This document shows, one piece after another, positions 20,543 through 32,983 of a stretch of DNA of 64,000 nt. The notes under the pieces are model-generated. The model saw nothing but the letters and a program-made list of their open reading frames with translations. It had not been told where the DNA came from and searched no databases. Both the position numbers and the translations under genes were made by a program. How positions within the stretch are numbered: position 1 is the stretch's first letter; each line of letters begins with the position of its first letter. Location of the stretch: the NCBI GenBank assembly GCA_045837725.1, contig JBEWZL010000119.1, forward strand, positions 1 through 64,000, in the 5' to 3' direction. The stretch comes from Vermamoeba vermiformis (Eukaryota; Tubulinea; Echinamoebida).

Positions 20543-22751
20543 ATGACGATGCAACAGTCTGTCACTAAGAAGACCAATGGGTACTTCCAGATCGACTTCT
20601 CGCAGATCATGGAGAGGCAGGATTCGCCAATAATCTCCAGACAACGAGCCTCTTTCGTATTGTCTAAGCTAGGGTATGTGGATTTCGATGATATGCATCC
20701 GGTCTGATTTGAAAATTTGTTTTAGAGAGTCCCCAACAAAAGAAAATGCTGTGAGCAAATCCGTACCAATCGAAGTTAAAAAAGAGTGGCTGCGTCCTGG
20801 ATACACCTTGGAACGAGCAGTCTATGATAAAACTGTCATGGCTGCATTTCGGGAGTATTTAATTTCAATCCAAGCTAGAGAGTCCCTTGCGTTCTGGTTA
20901 GAAACTGGTAATGTTCACCACATTATTATATATTACGGGTCACATCATGCCACTATATTCGCTTTAATAATTAATTAATTTACATAAAATAACCGTTTTG
21001 AGATCCAAAACTAATTTGCTGCCAAGCTACAGAAGCCGTAAAGCATAATTTCAATGCATCGTTCTAACAATTAATTAGCTATTTATCGCACTTTGACCGC
21101 CAATCAGCAACAACGTCGTGCACGAGAGATATACGACAAATATTTCAAAACGGGCGGTGAATATGAACTCGCGATCGAGAATTTGGATATCAAGGTACTT
21201 AATTCATCGTATTAAGCTTCGTAGAGCAATTTTGTACACATTTGTCACGTGGATCTGACCCTAGCTTCACTAGACCCTGCAAGAGAACATTGAGCGCGGG
21301 GCCAATGAGAACACATTCGCCGAGTGTCAGAACGAGGTGTGGACAGTGCTCTCCATTCAGTGCTTCCCGCGCTTCAAAAAGTCACAGTACTGGGAGGACC
21401 TCATTTCAGGGGTGGACTCGACGAGCATCACCAACAAGAGCAACCGTCGCAACACATTAGGACACCTCGACAAGTATCTCAATCGCAAAGCAGGGGCTGG
21501 CAAGATGATGCTGTCACCGCGCGAGGCAGAACTCGGCGCAGAGGACTTGTTGTACCACCGCAACATGTTCATCGACTTCACCAATCACTTCAAGGGCACT
21601 GACTGCATTTTGTACTTCTCGTTCTGGCTCGCTGCCGGTAAGTGACATACATCAAGCCGTAGTGCTCGTGCTAATAGGACATTGCACAGAAATCTATCGT
21701 GCCAAGGCTGACGCAGATCTGGCCAGTGAAGCACAGCGCATTTGGAGCAAATATTTCGCCGCTGAACCCAAATTAATTCCTCCGCACGTCGAGCACTTGG
21801 TACGCGCCACATATTGGCAGCGTCGTTGATCTAATCGCGTTCATTCAGGCATTTTTACGTGAAGTCCAATCACGTCCCTCGAAGCAGACTTATGTCCTCG
21901 CGCAAAACAATGTGTGGCGCAACATCAAATTGAAGTTTTTCCCGCTCTACCTCGAGACCAAGACATTTAGCGATTTCTTGAATGGCACCAAGCCTGATCC
22001 ACTGCACCGCGAAGTACTTGAAGTCTACGACAAGTACGTCACCTTCCGCAACAATGCACTCGCGGACGACATTGAACGACGCGATGCAATTGCAGTGGTG
22101 GAGAAGAAGTTGCTCGAGTGCAAGATTAAGCGCGGCATTGTGACGATGCGTGACATAATGTTAGATCGTCGCTTCTGTCCTGCACTGCGCGACTTTTTGC
22201 ACAAATGTTACGCAGATGAGCTACTCTCGTTCTACATTGACGCAGAGTTGTATGAAGTGTACGAGGGCGAGGCACGCGCTCAACACTTGGCTGCGATGAA
22301 GAGCAGATTCTTTGACAAAAGCAGCGACTATTACTTGGAGACGGAGCACACCTTGACCGACGAGGACTTTGCTGCCGCGAAACCAGATCTGTTCGAAGGA
22401 CTGAAAGTAGAAGTGTTCAAAACTATCAAAGAGCAGTATTTAAACAACTTCCTTGCTACGGAGGAGTTCAAACAATTGCATTTAGGTATGTAACGGTTTA
22501 ATATATTGAAAGTCTCAATGTATTGACTTGCCTTGCAGTCCTACATAAGCAACCTACTTTAACACGAAATGGAACTATTGCACGATTAGAAGAATTGCGT
22601 CGGTAAGTAGCGCATCGCTCTGCACTGTAAATGCATCGTATTGACCTGCAACAGTTGGAATCAAAGTGACGATCAGAGTCAAATGGAGTCCTTGAGCGAA
22701 AGCAAAGAGATGATTAACAACACGAATGAACTGCCTGCAAACAACAACTAA
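20543..22751 (+). CDS. Triple RGS-domain protein
   Basis: Eight exons (20543-20673, 20726-20907, 21079-21194, 21274-21637, 21690-21799, 21849-22485, 22539-22602, 22655-22751), 566 aa in frame. Three RGS-like helical modules: about 70-190 (FREYLISIQARESLAFWLE), about 234-355 (FIDFTNHFKGTDCILYFSFW) and about 402-540 (LRDFLHKCYADELLSFYIDAE). RGS domains speed GTP hydrolysis by G-alpha subunits or act as scaffolds, so this is probably a G-protein signalling regulator at the membrane. No DEP, PX, GGL or transmembrane segment is seen. The first module is the most canonical; whether all three bind G-alpha is unknown. AATAAA follows the stop at about 22789. Confidence 0.8.
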
Positions 22752-22845
22752 GAGAGTTGACTTCATGTACAGAGCGCGTTTGGCACGAATAAATAAGGTT
22801 TATTTATAGAACACTGCTGACATTGTGCAACAGTGCGACACAAAT

Positions 22846-25800
22846 TTACAAGAGAGAATAGACGGAGCTGATTGACCAGAAGAAGTACAAGTCAGTGATG
22901 CGCTGATTGCCTTCTTTCACTTTGCACATCATGCTGCCACGCAACAGTCGTTCTTCGCCCGTGCCAGGGTAGTCCCACAGTTGTCCTTTGTGCGTGCCAC
23001 GTGCCAGCCAGCGGATGAACACGTTGACGCCATCTGCGACCAGATCTTCAATGTAAAAGACCAGATCAGGAAATGCATTCTGTAGTTCTAATATGTGTTG
23101 CTTGACTGCATCGCGGCCTTGATGCACCGCACCGGCCAGTGAACTGCCGTACACGAGACAGTCCTCGGTGAACAAATCTTGCAGCTCTGAGGAACCGAGT
23201 TAAATAACAGCACGCTACAATTATGACTCCTGAACTTACGATCAAATCGGCGTTGATTGAGCACTTCATTCAAAAATCTCGCGACAATGGTCTTGCGAGC
23301 ACGTACGTCAGGTCGGTCACGGCGCGAGGGCACTGTGCGACCAGAGGCAGGCATGCGCGGTCGTTGTCGCAGTGGGTTCTCAAGCACCGTGTCTGCGCGT
23401 CGTGCGGGCAGTGGAATGAAGAGCTTGAGTTTGGAGGGATAGACGAACAGATTGGTGAGCGACTTCTTCACCAGACCGAACAAGAAGCGTCGCAGCTGCG
23501 GCAACATGCCGAGACGAGTGTTGCGTCCGACCACCGTGATGAGGAAGTCGAATTCAATGTCTGGCGGGGCCACGAAACAGATCTCCATGCGCGTGTTCAC
23601 TTCTGGCGGGAATCTGAAGTGCCACTGCATGTCGCGTCAGTACAAATGTGCGAGTGACACGTGTCACTTACCGTGCCAATGCACTTCTCGATGGACACGC
23701 TGACTTCGAGGGGAATGACAGCGGTCATGGGCTTGGGCCAGTTGACGTAGAACTCGCACGCAGCCGTGAGTCCAAAGCCCTTTTCGTACGTGACCAGTGC
23801 CTCGCCCACCACCTCGTCTGGCGTGCTCGTCGGCATGAAGCGCAGATTGTGGAATTTGAAGAACTGCTCGCCAAAGTCAAAGTTCTTGAGCACCACAGGG
23901 CCCTGATCGATCCGCTGTTAACGGCTGTGTGAGCCATATATGGAGCTACTTACCATAAATGTGCGCTTGGGAATCTTTTCGAACTGATCGCGAATCTTGG
24001 TCTTAATCTCCTCCAAAAATATCTGACAGGTCTGCATGTCGCGGAATATGCGGCCCAAAAACACGTTCAACCAATCACCGCCCGCGCCTGATGTCGCTTC
24101 AGCCCCGACACGTTGCAGCGGCTCTATTTTTAGCTCTGTTGCTTTGCTTTCACTGATCACATCCTCGCCGTCCAAATCTTTCAATTCTTTTTCCAAGAAC
24201 TCGACTTGTGCCTCTTGCAAATCATCACGTGACTCGCTGCTCTCAGTGCTCGCGAGAACTGCATCCGAATCACGTGTTGAGACTGGCAATGCGCGTGCTG
24301 ATTGGCTGACAACGCCTGGCACTGAATCGAGCAAGCCGATCTTCGAGTGCAGCGGCAGATTGGGCACTGAACCCGTCAAATTCTTTTCCCTAATTAGGCA
24401 ATGCCTTATTAATCCAGTCTTCACAGTGCCAGACTGGGTGTTTGCACTTACTTTTTGAGGCCGTTGACAGCATCGACCTTGTCCGAGGACTCAGACTTGC
24501 TGTCCTCATCGTCTGACTTGAGACTGGTCTCGTCGTCCGAGTCACTCACCTCGGTGACAGCTGTCAACATGGCACTCTCGCTGTCAGAGTCGACGTCCTG
24601 ATCCGCACCGTTCTTCGAGTCCCTGCGCTCTTCCACTGTGGCCACACCGCGTGACTGCAGTGCACCGACCCACATGTCAAGCATTGCTTTTGTGGCTGCT
24701 TTGAGCTGATATTTCCTTTTTTGGGCATCCTTTTTCTGTAACAAATCGGGATCAGTATTGATTCGTTCAGTGAAAATCGAGTGCATTACCCCCACTGGAT
24801 CTTGTTGCGAGTCAGGTGACACAGTGACGTGCGGACTGGTCACGTGATTGCTGTGCGTGACGGGAATTTCCACGCTGAAAGTCTTCTTCTTGGTGCGACT
24901 CTTGCGCACTTTGGCTGCAGTGAGATCGATGACACCGAGGGGCAGCGGATCATTGCCGAGCGGTGCAGTCTTGAAGTACTTGAGCTTGTTGCCCTCGAGC
25001 ACAAACCACAGCTTCTCTTTGTTGCTGCTGCCAGGGCGCGGTGAGGTCTTGTCGCGCTTCATCTCCAGCCAGCCCTTCATCGCCATGTTCACATCGTGAT
25101 GCTTCTTGCGCGCACTCAGCGAGCCTGTCTCCGAGGCAAAGGACTCCTCTTCACTAATGGACGGTTCAGTGAACGGTGCGTCGCTGTTGACGCTGTCACG
25201 TCGTGCGCTGAGTGATCGCGCGCTGTCGCGGCTGGTGAGTGAGCGCGCAGAATTGGTCTGCAGCGTGTCCTGCTTGTTGCTCGCACTGCTGGCCGCGAGA
25301 TCACTGACGAATGAGAGCGAGGTCGATGTGGCAGCACGTGACATGGCGAGCGAGGCACTGGAACTCTCTGACTCGCGCACACTCGACTCGGACTGTTCGC
25401 CGCTGTGTTCTTCTTTCTTCTGACGCTTCTCTTCGCGCTTGCGCTCTTTCTTCTCGCGCTCTTCACGCTTCTTCTCGGCCATGCGCTGACGGCGATCTTC
25501 TTTGTCTTTTTTCCTAATAAGGCAAGTCAGTCACTCGCCACCGGTGGTCAGTCAGAGCTGGCACTTACTTGCGCTCTTCGCGTTCTTTGCGCCGCTCTTC
25601 TTTGTCTTTGTCGTCTTTGTCCTTGTCCTTGTCACGCGCCCGCGCTTCTTTTTCGCGCTTTTTGTCGCGCTTGCTCTTGACGGAGAGCGGCAAGTCGCTG
25701 TTGAAATCTACCAGGGTCAATTGCAAGCGCAACTCACCCTGCGACTTGACTTTGCCTTGTTTGGTGCTGGCAACACCCTGAAAAGGCAAGTACAAATCTT

Positions 25801-26773
25801 TGGGGTGGTCTTTCACCAACTCTGCGAGGGACACTGAAATTTCACCCTGACGAGGACAGCGCACTTAGTCACGTGACATGCGCGCTAAAAATAGCAGCAA
25901 TGATACGTACGAGTGGTTCTTTGGGCTTGTCACCGTCAAACAGCTGCACTTCGAGCTTGTCAGCCTGCGCGTCCTCCACCATCAACACGAAGCTCTCACC
26001 CCACTGCAACAAGCGCTGTCAGTCACTGCATCACGTGCTCCACACACGTGCATCACGCGATCACGTGACGGTGTTGGGCATCATCGACCAGGGCTACTTA
26101 CCTTGGGTGTCAAAGTATTCAATAGCGTGCGTGTCTTCACGGTCTGGTCGTTCAATTTTATCTTCAAGAATGGATCTGGCATGCCTGATAATAGTACCGC
26201 ATTAATATAGTGCTTCGTTCAGTGCTGCGCTGACTGGAATTCTGAATCCAAATCCGTTGACGGACCGGAGCAAATAAAATCTCAAAGCTGCGTTACAGTC
26301 GACCAGTAATAATGTTTTGTGAATTATATAGCAAATATTGTTGCTTTGGAATTTTTAAAAATCAAAAATAATAGCACAAAGTCTTCGTATTAATTAAATT
26401 ACCGTTGTTATCGGCTGCTACAATTCCAGAGGCTTCAAATACTTCACATATTAACTATAAACATGCAAATAATCGTTAGGATCAAATTCCGACAGAGTAT
26501 CTTTACGGGCGCAGACGTTGATCGGCTTACCTTGCGCTGTTTGCTGTCTTGCAAAATAGTCGCTGAGGCTGCTGACCCAACAGTGGGGGGCAGCTTAATT
26601 ATTACTGGTGCTTGTTTGGGCAAGTTCTTCGCGCCTAAGTCCGGGAAGGTTGCAATCTGCCGTTCAATCTTGCGTGTTTTGTCGTTAAGGAACCAGATGA
26701 GCAACGTGCCAACACCAACGACCCCACATATCATACCCGATATGAATAGGGTTACTGCAAATACGAAGCCCAT
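22846..26773 (-). CDS. ER-anchored C2 - PH - SMP lipid-transfer protein with C-terminal SnoaL-like domain
   Basis: Eleven exons (26773-26531, 26454-26403, 26184-26102, 26003-25911, 25846-25569, 25513-24790, 24735-24452, 24389-23954, 23914-23672, 23624-23240, 23186-22846), 1,053 aa in frame. Order: N-terminal transmembrane helices (MGFVFAVTLFISGMICGVVG); C2 domain (about 85-185) with the calcium-site start ADNNGMPDPFLKI; K/E/R-rich charged linker; PH-like domain (about 393-500, KGWLEMKRDK ... LWFVLEGNKLKYF); SMP domain (about 690-890, WLNVFLGRIFRD ... FRFPPEVNTRMEICFVAPP ... LFVYPSKLKLFIPL); SnoaL/NTF2-like fold (about 920-1053). PH followed by SMP matches TEX2/Nvj2; TM plus C2 recalls E-Syts. 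It likely moves lipids at ER contact sites. The SnoaL end is unusual. The ATG at 26773 places the membrane anchor at the N-terminus. Confidence 0.75.
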
Positions 26774-27771
26774 GGCTAGTGCGTTGTTCTGTGTTGCATC
26801 GTCACGGATTTCAATTCGTTTGTAATTTTTACGGCAGTTCACTTCGCACACAACACAATCTTAGTCAAAGAATGGTCGTGATTCTCCTCCGAATGGTCAT
26901 ATGACTGGCTAAACGTTTAGCCACGTCAGACAATCGCAGGCTAAGAGTATTTCATTGAAAATCATTTTGTACTCGGAAGCGGCGTTAGATCCGACAAGTT
27001 TTGAATTCGACGTTTATTTCGAGTCTTTACGGAATTCTTTAGGCCATATTATTAATTCGATGATACTATTTCAGTCAGCGCGATCCAGAGCGGGCCGTTG
27101 AGTACGAAAATGGATGCAATCTTTATATTTGTCAATTCTCAAGGAACCGAATGCAGCAGGAACAGAACGTTGATGATAACACCACTGAGTTAATATAGCC
27201 AAACAATAGTTAGAGCACTCCGCCAATAAAAGAAGACACCAATATTAATCGCAGATAGGCACCCTGGGAGTGCCCGCACCGTTTTGATTAGTTCGTGAAA
27301 CAAACAAAAACACGGACATGGCCACAGCTCAGCACTGCGGCACTATATTATATAAGTTTGTGGTGCGCTCATTATCAATTTAAGGTGCCGAGTCAGATCG
27401 AGCGCCGGATTTTTCTGTCTATTTTGCTTAAAAAAATTGAATTTAAGGAAAGACAATCAATTTTGGGTGCAACCGCTTTAGTCACACCAGCGAAAATTAA
27501 TTAAAATATTAAAGAAGCCCTCCCTAAGCACTAGTTTTCCGTCTTCATTTGTGGTGCTCCTCAAAAATAAATGTTTGGGCGCAAAGTCAACGTCAATCAG
27601 CGTCGGGAGTTAGAAATTTGGTAGAACGTATCAGCTATTCTATGACGTTTTGTAATTCACAAAAGTGGTGATTCAAAGACCAAATTTTACGGTAACTATT
27701 GTTTGGCTATATTATTTATTTTACAAGGGTTTATTTACAATTAACGCTTCGTAATACGAGCAGATACGTTC
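26774..27771. other. Gene-poor interval, about 1 kb
   Basis: Lies between the promoter side of the SMP gene and the 3' end of the coiled-coil gene. I find only short unconvincing frames. TTGTAAATAAAC and TTGTAAAATAAA (minus strand, about 27717-27741) mark the 3' end of the neighbouring gene. Confidence 0.4.
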
Positions 27772-28806
27772 TTAATGGTGTTTGTCTTTATCGTGATGAT
27801 GGTGATGGTGCTTGTCCTTCTCCTTCTCCTTATCTTTGTCCTTGTCCTTGTCCTTATCTTTGTCTTTGTCTTTCTTGTCTTTGTCTTTTTTCTTGAAGAT
27901 CTTGCTCAGCGCGAAGGGACGTTTGTTCTTGCGCTCGTTATTCGCAGTCATTTGTGCCGCAGCACTGGGGATGAGTGCTGCGAGTAGATTTTGACCAGTC
28001 TGCGGTGCTCCAAGCGGGAAATCAAGCGAGATCGAGCGCTGCCCACGCTGTCGCTCTTGTCGCTTGGCGCTCGTCGATTGACTGCGCTGATTGCGCTGCT
28101 GTTCGACGCTGTTGATCACCATCTCGATCTGCACATCGCGCGCTAGCTCCTCGGTGTCGGTGAAGGCCACGCTCTGCATCAAGAGCAGATCGAAACTGCG
28201 CGCTAAGACTTGGTGCCGCACAAACTTGATCGTCGTCAGATCTGCTTCTAATTCCTGCAAGAAGTGTTAGAAAGTCGGTCATACTACACATGACTACGCA
28301 CCTCGCGTTTATTGAGCACAAACTGCTTGCTCAGCAACAAAGCCGACAACATCTGCCGCGCACTGTTCTGCTGCGCGATGAGCTTGCTGTACAAGAGATG
28401 GAAATTAGAGCTCGTGTAATGAAGGTGATGTGGTGTATAAGTACCTTTTGATAGTGCGTTGCTTTTCAAGTTTAGTTTCGAGCTCGGTCGATTTCTGCTC
28501 CAAATCTGACAACTTATCGCGCAGTCGTTGGAGCTGAGTATTATCATTATATTGTTCATTGTTATATTATTTTCGAATTACCTCGTCATTTTCTTTCTTC
28601 TCTTTCAATCGTTGATAATTATAAAGCAAAGCAATAAATTGATCGTCCAATATTTTTTTAATTTGTTGTGGATCTGTAATAATCGTTTCGTTCTTTTTGC
28701 CAGTAGATCCTGGCTTGCGTTGTGCATTTGCTGCCAATCGGAACAACAGCACTTCATTCCGTCGCTTCATTCGGTCACGCCACCGATCTTCGAGGGTAGC
28801 GCTCAT
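27772..28806 (-). CDS. Coiled-coil protein with Lys-Asp repeat and His-rich C-terminus
   Basis: Four exons (28806-28582, 28533-28445, 28386-28302, 28254-27772), 293 aa in frame. Residues about 10-190 are helical and charged (RWRDRMKRRNEVLLFRLAAN, LQRLRDKLSDLEQK, QQNSARQMLSALLLSKQF). After a Ser-rich segment the tail consists of KDKDK repeats ending HHHHHHDKDKHH. I recognise no family. The six-His run could bind metal. The tail resembles KEKE-type low-complexity regions. Function unknown. Confidence 0.7.
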
Positions 28807-29007
28807 TTTCACTCGTGTTGCTTTACTACAGCTGTATTGTCGAACTGAATATTGATGTGCCTTCAATATGGTAGCATTATCAATCTTATATTGTGTGCGT
28901 CGCAACGGTCAAATTTAAATCACTGCCGACAAGTTATCGGTCAATTTGAACAGGGGAGACTAGTGTCGCTGTATATTAACAAGTTTATGACAATTTTGTA
29001 CAAGAGA

Positions 29008-31846
29008 TTAGAAGCCGAATTCACTGGGCTTGTGCTTGCCCTCGCCGAACAATTCGTTCCAGCGATGCAGCTCGGCAATGGAAAGTGATTTGTCCGAGAC
29101 CGTGGGCTTGACTTCATTCAGCGCGGCGAGGAAGTCGGCGTGGTTGAGTGGTCGCAAGTACTCCGAGCCCACTGCACCAGTGGCGCTGTTGTTGCCCTCG
29201 TTCTGACGCAGATCCGACATGAACTTGCGCACGGCTTGGTACGAGGCCGCTACACAGAGGGCCTTGAGATCACTGCCTGAATAGCCCTGTGTCTTGCTCG
29301 CGATCTCAGTCAAGTCGACATCCGCTGCGAGCTCTTCGTGCTGCAGTACTTTTTGCAAGATCTGCACGCGCGCAGCTTGATCGGGCAGATCCACCAACAA
29401 ACGACGCGAGAGACGACGCAGCACGGCATCATCGAGATCGAAGGGCCTGTTCGTAGCGGCCATCACGAGCACCTTGTTGCCCGAAGCAGACTTGAGTCCG
29501 TCCCAGTGCGCCATGAACTCGTTCTTCATGCGACGCGAGGCCTCGTGTTCAAAGCCACCGCGCGCCGAGAGCAGCGAGTCTACTTCGTCGATGAATATGA
29601 TCGAGGGGGACAGCTTGCGCGCGAGTGAGAACAGCCCTGAGACGTACTTCTCAGCATCGCCGTACCACTTGGAGGTGAGCGAGGACATGCTGATGTTGAT
29701 GAAGGTCGCGTGGGACTCTTTGGCCACGGCCTTGGCGAGCATGGTCTTGCCGGTGCCGGGGGGACCGAACAGCAAGATGCCACTCGAGGCACGGCGCAAG
29801 GTACCGCGCGAGAACAGCACGGGGTGTGTCATGGGCAGGATGGCGAGTTCGTGCAGCGCTTCTTTGACCTTGGGCAGCGCACCAATGTCGTTGAATGTCA
29901 CGTCAATCTCGTGCGGATGAACGACAGCGGCGAGCAAGTTCTGTTCGTACTCGGTGAGATCGGACGATTTGATCTTCTTCGCCACGGGGTCTGCTGTTTG
30001 CAGGCGCGCGAACACGTGTGCGGCGTGTGAGATGGACTCGCTGGAGAGTGGCACGGGCTGCTTGTTGTTGTGACTGCGCGTCAGTTCTTTGACGAGCTTG
30101 TGCGTCATGGCGTGGTGATTCATCGCCCAGGACACGACCAGCTCGAGTTCTTTTTGCGTCAGACGCTAAACATAGTGTCAGTGAGCGATGACAGGTGTCA
30201 AAGTGCGATCAGTGTCACGTACTCGTTCAGTGAGAATGTCATTCGCAATGCCGTCAATGACTTGAATGTTGTTCTTGTCGAATATGCTCTGCAGACGCAC
30301 AATGTTGCGCATGGGAATGTAGCTCTTGTGATCGTTCTCCAACATGGTCTTCCACTGCTCTTGCTGCACGACAATAAGAAGGTTAGTGCGCGCTAATCAA
30401 TACGAACTAATGCTGAGCAGTCACGTGCCTCGTCTACATTGCGCGGCGGTGAAATGTCAATGGGGCTCGTGGACATGTCGCGCACTATTTGCTGCACTTG
30501 TTTGGCATTCTGTTGCGAGGCCATCAGAGCTGCAAATGGATCGTCCATCACCGCATCTTTCTTTGCAGATCCGCCCTGACGGAAGAGCGGGAATATCGCT
30601 GCTTGCACTTCACCTTCTTTTTTGGTCTTTTCTTCTTGTTGTTTGATCGATGACACTGCACGCAAGTCAGTATTTGACACGTGTCACTCTCCGCACATCA
30701 CTACGTACCGACAAACACGACGGGCAGTGTGTTGCGCTGATGATACCAAGCGGTGTTTTTGATGGCAGGCAAGAGCTGCTTGTACACGAGGGGACTGACA
30801 TTGCGAATGAACACCACGGCGGGTGTGCGGGCCTCTATGCTGCGTGCTTGTTCGCGTGTCAGCAGCGTGAACAGCGCTCGACTGAGTGGTGCGGGTTAGT
30901 ATTTGACACGTGTCACAGGCACTGAACATCACTTACACGGCGAGTGTGGCCTCGTCAGATTGCGAGCGTTGTTGTGAGCGACGAATCAAGCGATCAAAGT
31001 ACGCAGCTTCATCTTGATCTGCGCGCTCATCGTCGAATTCGTCCTCCTCGTCCTCGTCTTCGTCTTTGCGCGCACTCTGCTTGCGCTCATCGTCCTCCGC
31101 ATCGTCGTGCTTGTGGCGCTCTTGCAGCTGGGCCAGTGCTTCAAACAGTCCGCCCTGTCCGCCCAAGTCCTTGGCGTCGTGCTGCTCTTTGAGATCCAAG
31201 CGCTCCACGTCAAAGTCCACAAACACGGCGTTGTGGTGCTTCGCCAGTGCTTTGCACAGCTGTTCTTGGTACAGCTCGGTGCCGCGCGGACCGAACAGAC
31301 TGATGACGGGCTTGTTGATGGCGCTGTACTGCCGCTTGACGAGCAGTTCGGGCTGTTGCAGTGCCACGTGACTGCTGTGTATCAGCGCGCTCTGCAGGGA
31401 CTCGTGCAGCGGATAGGGGAAGCTGTGGAAGGAGACGGTGATGTCCTTGGCACTGGTGGTGAGTTGCAGCAGTGTCTGCGTGTATTGTTTGAGCGCGCTC
31501 TGTTCGTGCATGGACAGCGGGGGAGGCACTTGCGCCCCACGTCCCCCACTGCCACCAAACTTGTTGTACAGCGAGGGCATGCGCTTGCGGAGCCTGAAGC
31601 GGTGTTAGTGTGCATGCGTGGCAGTGACACTCAACACAGCACCCATGTGCGCGGTACTTACGTGCGCTTGATTGGAGCACGTGACTCGAGTGTGACAGGC
31701 TGATCTGTGATCGAGACTGCATTGGCTGTGTCTGAGAATCGGGTGAGGACTTGGTGTTGCGCTGCACATCGCATTAAATACGTACTAGTTTGTTTGTCGG
31801 ACTTCTTCAACAGCCACAGACTCGTTGTCAGTGTTCGTTGCTCCAT
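29008..31846 (-). CDS. AAA ATPase, Msp1/ATAD1-like with degenerate N-terminal AAA module
   Basis: Seven exons (31846-31786, 31731-31662, 31593-30937, 30881-30709, 30655-about 30429, 30363-30223, 30165-29008), 828 aa in frame. The first module (about 45-300) has FGPRGTELYQEQLCKALAKH, a P-loop lacking the GKT, as in plant DAA1-type and fungal large Msp1-like AAA proteins. The second is complete: GPPGTGKT (about 577), IIFIDEVDSLL, AATNRPFDLDDAVLRR with arginine fingers, and GYSGSDLKAL. The segment ERRLTQKELELVVSWAM before it fits the same family. Family members extract or remodel membrane or mitochondrial proteins. The donor near 30429 is either GC (GAG|GCACGT) or an upstream GT (AAT|GTAGAC); both keep frame. 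A start further upstream is possible because TTTTCAG precedes the ATG. Confidence 0.8.
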
Positions 31847-32311
31847 CCGCTGAAAAATTTCGTGGTTAGCAAGCAAAATTTTCTCAATATTAATAACATA
31901 ATATATATGATATGTATTAACAATAATAATGGATGGCGATAATATTACAAATTATTTGTAAATAGAAAATTAATTTTGGATCAGCTTACTGGCAAGGGGC
32001 TGCGAATTTTGAGAGAACGACAACGAGCGACTATATTGGCTAGTGTGTACATGCTGTGTGTATTTATATAGTGAATAGGACTACTGTCTCGCTGGTGCTG
32101 AGGTTACGAGTTGTTTGATCCGCTAAACTGAGTGAGGTCAGATCGAATGGCCGTTATATTTGTGGATCGTATAATCAGTTCTATACAGTGGTATTCACAT
32201 ATACAAACAAGAGCTGAAATAACTGCGCGCAGATCAAGCAGAAAATTATTGCACGGAACACAGAATTATTTTTTATTTTATTTACACGACAATAGGAGAG
32301 TGTTGAATATC
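31847..32311. other. Divergent intergenic region
   Basis: 465 bp between the AAA gene and the small membrane-protein gene, AT-rich. TATTTATATAG at about 32070 is TATA-like. It may hold a 5' UTR intron of the AAA gene. Nothing else is recognised. Confidence 0.35.
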
Positions 32312-32983
32312 ATGGGCGGAGGTCACGGAGATCACCCTGCTTATCCTCGTCGTGTGTGGACTCCTTATGGAGGCTGGTGGTACACGCCTGCGAACTGGCA
32401 GAAAAACACTCAAATCGGCTTGATCGGCGCTGCTGTTCTCAGCTTTGGTGTGCTTATATACTCATCTAATAGAGAGGTATTTTATCGTATTATTCTGTTG
32501 TATTTCATGACTCTGTTGGTCAATTTTTATTATTGATATTTTTTGATAATAATTGTTTTAATTATTGTGCTGGTATCAATACCGTTATATATTGTTCTAG
32601 TAACATATTAATATACAATACACAATATTATGCTGCTTATTATGAATTACAACAACTTTTTATTCCATATTATTTGATTATTCACCCTAATAATTCAAAT
32701 CGCGTTCAATATTAATAATATGCACTCTATGCACGTAGAATAGGAAATATAATTATATACATGTATTTTATAATGCGACTATAACACGATGATGTAGCAA
32801 TATTAACTGGTCTTACCGCAGCGTCGATTACGAAACCCAGTCCGTCCAGTGCCCACGCAACTGATCCAAAAACACACGCTGACGGACATGCCAGACTATT
32901 ATGAGAAGAAAGCGGAATATAACAAGAACAAAAAATCAATTTTCAAGCGCATCTTCCCCACCGCTGAAGATGAGGAACATTAA
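32312..32983 (+). CDS. Small single-span membrane protein, probably mitochondrial
   Basis: Two exons (32312-32476, 32822-32983) joined across a 345-nt intron, long for this window; 108 aa. The N-terminus is MGGGHGDHPAYPRRVW, followed by PYGGWWYTPANWQKNT, then one membrane helix (IGLIGAAVLSFGVLIYSS) and a basic-proline stretch RRLRNPVRPVPTQ, ending charged. This layout recalls small accessory subunits of mitochondrial complex I in fungi and protists, but I cannot name one with confidence. TTGTACATGTGACATAAATA lies 3' of the stop. Confidence 0.6.

Noticed and set aside
23223-23657. Long plus-strand frames opposite the SMP gene
   Set aside because: They mirror a GC-rich coding strand; the minus-strand exons carry conserved domains and correct splice phases.
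27295-27504. Small plus-strand gene in the 27 kb gap
   Set aside because: Short, no recognisable features, AT-rich, and no convincing start context.
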